From: CAUZEO01 sp963578625
GTDB taxonomy: Bacteria > Verrucomicrobiota > Kiritimatiellia > SLOV01
NCBI GenBank assembly: GCA_963578625.1
Contig: CAUZEO010000297.1
Location: 1 to 6,609 of the forward strand
DNA length: 6,609 nt
Direction of reading: 5' to 3'
Made by a program: the position numbers and the translations under genes. Within the stretch, counting starts at the first letter, position 1. Each line of letters opens with the position of its first letter. The notes beneath the pieces are model-generated. The model had not been told where the DNA came from. It did no database searches and worked only from the letters and a program-made list of their open reading frames with translations. Positions 1 to 5,564 of the stretch are shown here, one piece after another.

Positions 1-2
1 CG

Positions 3-1025
3 GCGTGGGACGAAATTCACAAACAGTGGCTTGTGCTGACTTCGGAGGACACGCCCGCGGACAAGGTGGAGGATCCGCTGCGTACCCGGATGGGCGTCTA
101 CCGCTTCAACGGAGATTTCACCAACCTGGAGTCCAATGGTCATGTGATCCCACCCAATGCCGGCCGTCCGGGGCCGTCGGGGCAGCCGGTGCCCATCAGC
201 GACTGCGGCGTGCCCATGCTCCGCCCGGGCGGAGATACGGAGGCCTGTTTCTTTTACGCAACCTCGCCCTACGTCGATCCTTTCGGTGGTATGATTGCCG
301 TTATGCACACACCGGACTTCACCGCCGGCGAGATGGTCGTGGATTACAACGACTATGTGTTCTGGGCCGGCAAGGGGAGCGACAACGCGGTCTTACAGCC
401 CATCCAGGCGTCACCCGAACTGATCGTTGTGCTGATCGAAGATACCTGGAACGGCAATCAATATTCAGTTCGGCCCGTGTTTCTGTGCGGCTCGCCGCGC
501 TACCCGGCTTGCGCCGACATGTACGGCGTGCAGGCGTATGGATCGATCCTGCCGGCATTCACCACGGGTCAGTACGCCATCGGCCATCCGCATTTAACGA
601 TCTATCCAGATGGTCGGTTCTATAACTTGTTCCACACGATCTTTCGAGAGTGCGGCCCCTCGTTTCGGCATGAAATCTGGTGCACACGTGTGCCGCCATC
701 CAGGTTGGAGCCGACGTCCTACGCGGCCTTTTCCTCGCGAATATTCGAAGGCGCCGTGGCAGAGGACGGCTATTTCAGCAAGGTTATTCCTGGTTGGTTT
801 GCAACGAATCTGAATGTTCAGATCGCGACTGAAGGCGACGGCATTCTCCAGATTCTCGGGGGGAGCGAATTCAACGATGTCGGGGCGGAGGGGCAAACAC
901 GAAAAGTCACCGCGGGACATCACGTTTTCCAATTTCCGGATCCGCAGCCCTACGTGCGGATCGGCTTCACTCCCGCCACCGACGGACAGGACGTTCGGCT
1001 CTCAGTATCACTCAAGAGAAGCTGA
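3..1025 (+). CDS. C-terminal part of an uncharacterised beta-rich protein, possibly a glycosidase-like beta-propeller (5' end outside window)
   Basis: The reading frame is open from the left edge to a TGA at 1023-1025, giving 340 visible codons; a GTG at 33 lies inside the frame and is not a convincing start, so the gene begins outside the window. I do not recognise a named family. The visible protein is rich in short beta-strand-like stretches and aromatic residues, such as EACFFYATSPYVDPFGG near residue 80 and HPHLTIYPDGRFYNLF near residue 200, each alternating hydrophobic strands with turns. This spacing resembles blade repeats of five-bladed propellers found in GH43/GH32-type glycosidases. 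The last 25 residues (YVRIGFTP, VRLSVSLKRS) look like the closing strands of a beta-sandwich. No membrane segment is seen. The glycosidase link is inference from fold-like texture and from the neighbouring glycosidase-like remnant, not from a catalytic motif. The gene converges on the minus-strand genes that follow. Confidence 0.7.
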   Translation, partial: AWDEIHKQWLVLTSEDTPADKVEDPLRTRMGVYRFNGDFTNLESNGHVIPPNAGRPGPSGQPVPISDCGVPMLRPGGDTEACFFYATSPYVDPFGGMIAVMHTPDFTAGEMVVDYNDYVFWAGKGSDNAVLQPIQASPELIVVLIEDTWNGNQYSVRPVFLCGSPRYPACADMYGVQAYGSILPAFTTGQYAIGHPHLTIYPDGRFYNLFHTIFRECGPSFRHEIWCTRVPPSRLEPTSYAAFSSRIFEGAVAEDGYFSKVIPGWFATNLNVQIATEGDGILQILGGSEFNDVGAEGQTRKVTAGHHVFQFPDPQPYVRIGFTPATDGQDVRLSVSLKRS

Positions 1026-1166
1026 GCGCAGCGGAATAACCATGCTCCAGGTGTTGCGCGCATGCGTGAATCCGGCCTTGCCGTCTGATGTTGCGCAAAA
1101 CAAATGTGTCGGCGCGCCATCCTTAATCAGCAGTTGCGGAATGAAGCTGTTCGATGAAAGGTCCCA
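1008..1166 (-). pseudogene. Decayed C-terminal tail of a glycosidase-like (GH43-style) protein
   Basis: On the minus strand, one frame from a TGG at 1164-1166 to a TGA at 1008-1010 reads as a plausible protein C-terminus: IPQLLIKDGAPTHLF is followed shortly by CATSDGKAGF and then NTWSMVIPL. From memory, this order (P-x-LL-x-x-DG-x-PTHLF, a DG turn, then TW-x-x-x-IPL near the end) is the usual ending of beta-propeller glycosidase-like proteins in Planctomycetota, Lentisphaerota and Hydrogenedentota genomes, where the line inspects the last blade. Nothing upstream in the frame looks like the rest of such a protein: the TIM-barrel gene ends 44 bases further up, in another frame. So only about 45 codons survive, without start or ribosome site. 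The stop lies 15-17 bases inside the convergent gene ending at 1025. Family assignment is from remembered pattern and not checked; a chance open frame is possible but the motif order makes it less likely. Confidence 0.5.
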
Positions 1167-1210
1167 TGCAACGCGATCGATCGTGCTTGATGAAGAGACC
1201 AGGATGTGGA

Positions 1211-2002
1211 TTACATCGCGATGATTGTCCGAATCGCCTTCGCGGTTTTGTCAATCGGAGCGAGCGCAGGCTCCACTTCGCTGATCATCGGACCGTCGTA
1301 GCCGATCGCACGAAGTTCGTGGTTCATCGCCGCGAAATCCACCTCGCCCTCCAGGAGCGGAGTCCAGCCGCCGTTGAGGGCGCCGCCTTTCCAGTCCTTC
1401 AGGTGAACCATGAAGGTTTTGTTTCCTACGATGCGCACCCAATGATGCGGAAACTGGTAGACGGCCATGTTACCCGGGTCGAAGTAGAAGCCCACGTGGG
1501 TCGATCCGATGTTGTCCAGAAATCTCCGCATTTCCATGGGGCTGAACAGAAACCCGTTCCAGACGAACTCGATGGCGATGCGCACATCCAGCTTCTCACA
1601 GGTGCCCGCAAGCTCTTTGAGCGCTGCGACGCCGTTGCGATACGCATCATCGTAGTACAGATCGGTCGTGAATCGGCCCAGCGTATGAAGGGTGCATCGA
1701 ACGCCGAGCTTTGCGGCGATTTCCAATCCCTGGACGGTTTGTTCAATGCTCGTACGCTGGGCCTCGCCGCTGTCCAGCAGGTTTCCCGTGCAGTGAGAGT
1801 GGGTCATCGACGCGATCGCTACGCCGTGACCGGCTGCCTGATCCGCGATTTTTTGGAGGTCGTCATTGCCGGTCCGCGGGGTCAGGTCGCCGTCGTTTTT
1901 CATGCACAACTCAACGACTTCGTACCCGGCTTGCGAGGACTGTGAAAGAAACTCCTCCACAGGCAATGTGCCCAGGATCAATTGGCTGATTCCTACGTTC
2001 AT
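1211..2002 (-). CDS. Sugar phosphate isomerase/epimerase, xylose-isomerase-like TIM barrel
   Basis: This 263-residue protein has the length and layout of the AP-endonuclease-2/xylose-isomerase-like TIM-barrel superfamily (Pfam PF01261), which includes IolE, hydroxypyruvate isomerase and sugar 3-epimerases. The first strand GISQ sits at residues 4-7, as expected for a correct start. Metal-ligand candidates lie at the ends of later strands: E145 in IAIEF, D175 in GFYFDPGN, H200 in MVHLKDW, and E242 or E244 in MISEVE; this E-D-H-E set is the usual divalent-metal site. The enzyme is therefore probably a cytoplasmic metal-dependent isomerase or epimerase of a sugar or keto-polyol; the substrate cannot be read. 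ATG at 2000-2002 has no Shine-Dalgarno motif just upstream; a hairpin repeat begins eleven bases upstream of the start. The gene stands alone, with a decayed glycosidase-like tail 44 bases downstream on the same strand, suggesting it once belonged to a sugar-utilisation cluster. Confidence 0.9.
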   Translation of the reverse strand: MNVGISQLILGTLPVEEFLSQSSQAGYEVVELCMKNDGDLTPRTGNDDLQKIADQAAGHGVAIASMTHSHCTGNLLDSGEAQRTSIEQTVQGLEIAAKLGVRCTLHTLGRFTTDLYYDDAYRNGVAALKELAGTCEKLDVRIAIEFVWNGFLFSPMEMRRFLDNIGSTHVGFYFDPGNMAVYQFPHHWVRIVGNKTFMVHLKDWKGGALNGGWTPLLEGEVDFAAMNHELRAIGYDGPMISEVEPALAPIDKTAKAIRTIIAM

Positions 2003-2012
2003 TCGTATCGGT

Positions 2013-2060
2013 GTAGCGTGGAGTTTACTCCGCGTCTGTTGTCGCGGACTTCAGTCCGAG
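2013..2060 (+). repeat. Dispersed two-hairpin repeat, copy A
   Basis: The first 33 bases (2013-2045) match the reverse complement of 6532-6564 at 27 of 33 positions, all six differences being T/C transitions. It begins GTAGCG and forms a 7-pair stem (2017-2023 with 2028-2034, one U-G pair) capped by TTTA. A second stem of five pairs follows (2045-2049 with 2054-2058), capped by TTCA. The element lies in the leader of the minus-strand TIM-barrel gene and points away from it. Its function is unknown; a REP-like or MITE-like dispersed element is the simplest reading. Confidence 0.75.
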
Positions 2061-2106
2061 ACCGTCGAATGTAGTCGCGCGTCTCAGTCATGTCTATGTT
2101 ATTAGA

Positions 2107-2129
2107 GGGCTATTCGGGCTATTCGGGCT
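2107..2129 (+). repeat. Short tandem repeat, unit GGGCTATTC
   Basis: Two perfect copies of the 9-base unit GGGCTATTC are followed by a partial third (GGGCT), then a T-run and GGGG. A short tandem of this kind typically arises by replication slippage. It lies in gene-free sequence between the hairpin repeat at 2013 and the large palindrome at 2181, and has no visible regulatory role. Confidence 0.7.
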
Positions 2130-2180
2130 TTTGGGGTCTGTCCTGTATGCCGCTTACGCGGTCGCTCCGATGTGGTCCTT

Positions 2181-2242
2181 TCATGACCCATCCATTCTCA
2201 ATACGGCGGTCCCCGCCGTTCTCGAGAATGATTTGATCATGA
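2181..2242. repeat. 62-base three-tier imperfect palindrome
   Basis: Three nested stems are visible: TCATGA (2181-2186) with TCATGA (2237-2242); CATTCTC (2193-2199) with GAGAATG (2224-2230); and ACGGCGG (2203-2209) with CCGCCGT (2213-2219), closed by a three-base loop TCC. The internal loops between tiers are 6 by 6 and 3 by 4 bases. That gives 20 base pairs in all. No T-run follows on either side, so it is not a classical intrinsic terminator. It may be a MITE-like element, a REP-type element, or the end of a degraded insertion sequence, since the IS3 remnant lies just to the right. Confidence 0.6.
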
Positions 2243-2367
2243 GGAGGCCTTAAGTCAGATGGTATTCGTGCTATTTGGGTTGGCCGGGCTCACCGAACAG
2301 GCCCAGTAATTATGTTAGTCCGGGCGCCCGGTTCCAGGTTGAAGATCTCTCCAGTATAGATGTATTG
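2243..2367. other. Gene-free stretch, probably the degraded 3' end of the IS3-family element
   Basis: No gene is seen. The stretch lies directly downstream (minus strand) of the transposase remnant's stop and would be where an IS3-family right end is expected. Read on the minus strand it contains GGACTAACATAATTACTGG, reminiscent of the ACTAACTTTNNNACTGG-type sequence near the end of many IS3-family elements, but I cannot define a terminal inverted repeat or target duplication. A perfect 12-base palindrome CCGGGCGCCCGG sits at 2320-2331. Confidence 0.35.
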
Positions 2368-2780
2368 TCAAAGGCTTGGGCGTCCGTCTGGGTGCGTTCT
2401 GGCGAAGCCTTTGGGCGTTTCTAACCCGAGGCTTTTATGGGGTCGCACTTCATTGTATTGCCGTCGGCAATCTTCAAGCACCACTCTGGCTTCGGAGATA
2501 TGCTGGCGCTCCATGTCTTTGTATCAGCCGATAAAGTTGATTGAACACGTCTGCGGCTCGAACACGCCGAGCCACATGAATCAGATGACATTCCCGAGTG
2601 TGCTCATCGACTACCGTGAGCATCTTCAACCGCCCGCCCCGCACAGCTCGGTCGTGAATAAAGTCCCAGCACCACGCATGGCCGCGATGGGTTGCCTGGG
2701 TCGGAAGCCCTGTAGAGGCCCTTTCTACGCCCACGAGGCTTGCGCCTGGGCAAGCGCAGACCCCGTTCTCGGCGAACCGC
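2368..2780 (-). pseudogene. IS3-family transposase (OrfB, DDE/rve integrase core), frameshifted and internally deleted
   Basis: Three minus-strand frames must be joined to read this remnant. The first (about 2715-2778) gives VRRERGLRLPRRKPRGRRKG, the basic linker typical of IS3 OrfB ahead of its catalytic core. The second (about 2500-2705) gives HAWCWDFIHDR, LKMLTVVDEHTREC and VFNQLYRLIQRHGAP, an unmistakable start of the rve core with the first catalytic Asp in WDF (codon 2663-2665). The third (2368 to about 2500) gives EARVVLEDCRRQYNEVRPH followed by the KSLGLETP tail and a TGA. The stretch that should hold the RSDNG motif with the second Asp, and the catalytic Glu about 35 residues later, is absent, so roughly 50 codons are deleted at about 2500. 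The N-terminal half of OrfB and all of OrfA are also missing. It cannot be active. It marks the old insertion site of a mobile element between the TIM-barrel gene and the operon at 2996. Confidence 0.85.
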
Positions 2781-2822
2781 CGCTGCCGATGGATAGGGTT
2801 GCGCATGCGTAGCGCGGGTGTT

Positions 2823-2855
2823 CCGTGGCATGGGCATCCTGCCCGTGGCTCACGG
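2823..2855. repeat. REP-like palindrome, hairpin with 8-pair inner stem
   Basis: CATGGGCA (2829-2836) pairs with TGCCCGTG (2840-2847) around a TCC loop, with one G-T wobble; an outer CCGTG (2823-2827) pairs with CACGG (2851-2855). From memory, sequences of the type GGCATGGGCATCCTGCCC are scattered through non-coding DNA of Planctomycetota and relatives, often surfacing as spurious 'HGQDAHAT' peptides. No T-run follows, so it is more likely a dispersed palindrome than a terminator. Confidence 0.55.
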
Positions 2856-2917
2856 AGCTGACAGCCGGTGCCCATGGTTGGGTTTGGGTGCCTTTGGGTT
2901 CCGGTTGGGCTCCGCAA

Positions 2918-2936
2918 CACGGGTCGGACACCCGTG
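2918..2936. repeat. Short hairpin CACGGGT/ACCCGTG
   Basis: A perfect 7-base inverted repeat, CACGGGT (2918-2924) and ACCCGTG (2930-2936), is separated by five bases. It lies 60 bases before the start of the carbon-nitrogen hydrolase gene, where a leader hairpin or operator could act, but it may equally be one of the dispersed palindromes of this genome, as it follows the REP-like element at 2823 by about 60 bases. No clear -10/-35 pair was recognised nearby. Confidence 0.4.
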
Positions 2937-2995
2937 ATACGGTACGGCATCGCTGAATTGATCATTCGGGTGACCCCGTGTAGCATGAGGCGATT

Positions 2996-4297
2996 ATGCC
3001 CGATTCCGAGAAGAACCTCGTGACCAACCCGAAGTTTTCGGGGGCCGGCAAAGCGCCGGACGGCTGGTCGTATGTTTCCGCGCGCCCGGAGCTGGCTCTT
3101 GGGCATGAGGTGAGAACCGATGCCGCCGACAACACAGTGCTCGTGCTCGAAGCCACCGATGACAATCGCGCATTCGGTTGCTGGCGCGGTGCGGTGAAGA
3201 TCGAGGCGCATAAATGGTATCGTGCGTCGGTCAAGGTGCGCCTGATAAACGTGGATGACCCGACTCTCTCCGTTTTTGCGCAGGTCGCGCGGCACTATCT
3301 TGTTCCTGCGGGACCGTGGGCGGAAGTGACCGTCCTTCAGCAGCTCATCTGTTCCGATCGCGATCACGAATACCAGGGCAACTTCTTTGAGATCTACCTT
3401 CGAGCGGCAACTCGAGGGTGTGTAGAAATATCCGAACCGAGCTTCATCGAGGTACCGGAGCCCGATTTTCGAATGGCGCGCGTCGCTGCGGTGCGGTTCG
3501 ATCACGAAGTCAATAACCTGACCCTGGAACAGCAGCGCGCCCGCCTGGCGGAGCAACTCGAACTGGCCGGCGGCATCAAGCCGGATATCGTGGCTACGAC
3601 GGAGTTCACGCCGGTGATTGGCGTACCCGAATCCGAATATGGGTCATTCTGGGAGGTCGCCGAGCCGGTTCCCGGCGGACCTGCCTGCCGAATCGCCGCC
3701 GCCGCCGCGAAAAAGCACGGCATGCATGTAATTCTCGGCAACATCGAGCGCCGTGGACCGCACTTATTCAACACCGCCGTCCTCTTCGGCCGGGACGGCC
3801 GGTTCATCGGCCAATACGACAAGACCCATTTGACGTTTGGTGAATTGGAGTTGGGCGTCTCGTGCGGCGACAGCTATCCCGTGTTCGACCTCGATTTCGG
3901 CCGCATCGGGATTCATATCTGTTACGACGAGTGGTTTCCCGAAGTCGCAAGATACTACGCGCACCAGGGAACTGAAATTATTTTTCTCTGTGTTGCCGGG
4001 GGCAAACCGATTACCTGGCGTACACGCGCGCTGGACAACGGTATCCACTTCGTCGCCGCCTCCACCTCCCCGCCTTCGATGGTCATTGAGTCGTCCGGCG
4101 ATATCATGGCCGAGAATCATCGCGGCGGATTCGCGTGGGCCGACCTAAACCTTGAGTACCGGCAGACCAACGCCTATCGGGATCCCACGATGGCTTATGG
4201 CATGCCCGGCATCGTCCCCCAGATGCGGAACGTGCTCGATCACCGATTGCTCCACGACCTGTCCCGATCCATCCGGGATATCAGCCGGCCAAAGTAG
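2996..4297 (+). CDS. Carbon-nitrogen hydrolase (nitrilase superfamily) with N-terminal beta-sandwich domain
   Basis: The 433-residue protein has two parts. Residues about 160-410 form a carbon-nitrogen hydrolase domain (Pfam PF00795) with the full Glu-Lys-Cys triad: E203 in TTEFTP, K276 in YDKTHL and C309 in HICYDEWFPE. These enzymes cleave C-N bonds in nitriles, amides, carbamoyl or ureido compounds; the exact substrate is not readable. Residues about 7-155 are extra compared with the usual 260-330 residue enzymes. They start NLVTNPKF and GWSY and continue in short strands, resembling a galactose-binding-like jelly roll of the kind found in carbohydrate-binding modules. There is no signal peptide, so the protein is probably cytoplasmic. 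ATG at 2996 is supported by GAGG at 2987-2990, five bases upstream. It is the first gene of a tight plus-strand group with the dehydrogenase remnant 38 bases on and the dioxygenase after that. The last residues (about 411-433) show no motif. Confidence 0.92.
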   Translation: MPDSEKNLVTNPKFSGAGKAPDGWSYVSARPELALGHEVRTDAADNTVLVLEATDDNRAFGCWRGAVKIEAHKWYRASVKVRLINVDDPTLSVFAQVARHYLVPAGPWAEVTVLQQLICSDRDHEYQGNFFEIYLRAATRGCVEISEPSFIEVPEPDFRMARVAAVRFDHEVNNLTLEQQRARLAEQLELAGGIKPDIVATTEFTPVIGVPESEYGSFWEVAEPVPGGPACRIAAAAAKKHGMHVILGNIERRGPHLFNTAVLFGRDGRFIGQYDKTHLTFGELELGVSCGDSYPVFDLDFGRIGIHICYDEWFPEVARYYAHQGTEIIFLCVAGGKPITWRTRALDNGIHFVAASTSPPSMVIESSGDIMAENHRGGFAWADLNLEYRQTNAYRDPTMAYGMPGIVPQMRNVLDHRLLHDLSRSIRDISRPK

Positions 4298-4335
4298 AAA
4301 TCCTCATCGAACGCTTAATAAGCTGACGACTCACC

Positions 4336-4701
4336 ATGAAAGCGTTACGCTGGACCGGCATTGACCGGATCTCCTTCGAGGACATCGATGAGCCTGTAGT
4401 CAGGAACACCGATGCCGTAAAAGTTCGCGTCAGTCGTGTCGGTGTTTGTACGACCGACTTTCACATCATCGAAGGTAGCTTCGGCGACAACGCACCGCTA
4501 ACCATGGGCCACGAAATCGCCGGAACCGTCCTGGAGTCCGGGCCCGATACCTTGCCGCGCTCGGTCGAATACTTGCAAACTGGAGTCGTCAATCTCGACC
4601 CGATGGTTACCCATGTCTACGAAGCATCCGAATTCGAACGGGCCTTTAGATACGCCCAGGCGAATGGGGAAGACCATGTGAAGACGATGGTTAGATTTTA
4701 G
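4336..4701 (+). pseudogene. Zinc-dependent alcohol dehydrogenase (MDR family) with large in-frame internal deletion
   Basis: The frame encodes 121 residues where the medium-chain dehydrogenase/reductase family has about 340-350. Residues 1-72 are a normal N-terminus: MKALRW, then GVCTTDFH with catalytic-zinc ligand C38, and MGHEIAGTVLESG with ligand H59 and E60. At about residue 73-76 (bases 4552-4563) it jumps straight to a normal C-terminus, with VEYLQTGVVNLDPMVTHVYE followed by FERAFRYAQ and the closing KTMVRF. The structural-zinc Cys cluster, the whole NAD(P)-binding Rossmann fold and its GxGxxG are missing, about 220 codons. The join preserves frame. Without a cofactor domain it cannot be a dehydrogenase, so I call it a pseudogene although the frame is open. 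It sits between the hydrolase and the dioxygenase with gaps of 38 and 44 bases, so it was probably the operon's oxidoreductase. There is no strong Shine-Dalgarno before the ATG. Confidence 0.85.
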
Positions 4702-4745
4702 AGAAATGAAATCACTCGCAAAGACAATCCAGAAAGAGGGAATGC

Positions 4746-5558
4746 ATGAAGACGGATCTATCTCAGGACCAGATCGAATCCTACCGCGAAAACGGGTTTC
4801 TTTCGTACCCGGGGATGCTTGCCCCGAAGGAAGTGGCGGAACTGAAGACCGCGGTCCTGGACGCGGTCACTACGCTGGGCGACAAGAAGATCGTCACCGA
4901 GGGAACGAAGCTCACAAGCGGAGACGACTATTACGACCGGGTATTCATCCAGCGGCTGAACCTGTGGCTGATCAGTGACGTGGTCAAAGAGTACATGTTG
5001 AGCGCGGACATCGGGCGCATGGTCTGCGAGCTTTCCGGAGTCGAAGGGATACGGGTTTGGCATGATCAGACGCTGATCAAGGAACCTTTCGGGAATCCAA
5101 CCGCGTGGCACCTGGACAACCCGTATTGGTCTTTCACTTCATGCGAGGCGGTTTCGCTTTGGGTCGCGCTCGACGACGCGATGCTCGAGAATGGGTGCAT
5201 GTGGTTTATTCCCGGTTCTCACAGGATCGCGGACTACCGAAATGTCTCCATCGGCTTCAATATGGCGGATCTATTCAAGATTTATCCGGAGATGGCAGAC
5301 ATCGATCCGGTCGCGGTCCCCATGAAAGCGGGCGACTGCAGCTTCCACAACGGACTTGTCGCCCATGGTGCCGGCGCCAACATGACGCGCACACGCCGTG
5401 CCGCGATGACCTGCGCCTACATGCCCGATGGATCCACGTTCAATGGGAAGAAGAACATTCTTTCAGATGAGATGATTGCATCGCTCAAAGTGGGCGACGT
5501 GCTCAACAACGATGAGCAGAATCCGTTGATTTATCACAAGATGAGTTCATCAGTTTAG
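4746..5558 (+). CDS. Phytanoyl-CoA dioxygenase (PhyH) family Fe(II)/2-oxoglutarate oxygenase
   Basis: The 270-residue protein has the normal length and order of the PhyH family (Pfam PF05721). It opens with a family-typical QIESYRENGFL near residues 9-19. The iron site is H122-x-D124 in AWHLDNPYW plus the distal H207 in GLVAHGAGAN, and R215, R217 or R218 in TRTRRAA can bind the 2-oxoglutarate carboxylate. The segment ENGCMWFIPGSHR (149-160) is another family hallmark. Such enzymes hydroxylate small molecules, using O2 and 2-oxoglutarate and releasing CO2 and succinate; bacterial members act on varied substrates and the phytanoyl name does not imply that substrate. No signal peptide is visible. 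The start at 4746 is supported by GAGGG at 4736-4740, five bases upstream. It ends the plus-strand operon, and only six bases separate its stop from the convergent, AT-rich permease gene. Confidence 0.92.
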   Translation: MKTDLSQDQIESYRENGFLSYPGMLAPKEVAELKTAVLDAVTTLGDKKIVTEGTKLTSGDDYYDRVFIQRLNLWLISDVVKEYMLSADIGRMVCELSGVEGIRVWHDQTLIKEPFGNPTAWHLDNPYWSFTSCEAVSLWVALDDAMLENGCMWFIPGSHRIADYRNVSIGFNMADLFKIYPEMADIDPVAVPMKAGDCSFHNGLVAHGAGANMTRTRRAAMTCAYMPDGSTFNGKKNILSDEMIASLKVGDVLNNDEQNPLIYHKMSSSV

Positions 5559-5564
5559 GCGTCT

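Noticed and set aside
5..625. A 206-codon plus-strand frame overlapping the first gene
   Set aside because: It is Arg-rich and low in pattern, typical of an off-frame reading of GC-rich coding DNA; the frame ending at 1025 has the protein-like texture.
1023..1035. TGAGCGCAGCGGA at 1023 resembling TGAGCTCAGCGGA at 6451
   Set aside because: Thirteen bases with one mismatch are expected by chance many times in a window of this size on both strands.
1154..1945. A 263-codon plus-strand open frame
   Set aside because: It is antisense to the TIM-barrel gene, whose minus-strand frame carries all the family motifs.
2061..2995. Possible tRNA, CRISPR array or attachment site in the gene-free stretch
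   Set aside because: No cloverleaf with a TTC arm, no regularly spaced repeats and no tRNA-end duplication were seen; the hairpins are isolated and differ from one another.
2474..3556. A 360-codon minus-strand open frame
   Set aside because: Only its last part (below about 2705) is the transposase remnant. The rest is antisense to the hydrolase gene and runs through the hairpin repeats, so it is not a single gene.
4706..4978. A 90-codon plus-strand frame overlapping the dioxygenase start
   Set aside because: It is a shadow in another frame; the dioxygenase frame has the ribosome site and the family motifs.
5559..5564. Terminator between the dioxygenase and the permease gene
   Set aside because: Only six bases separate the two stops and no hairpin with T-run was found around them.
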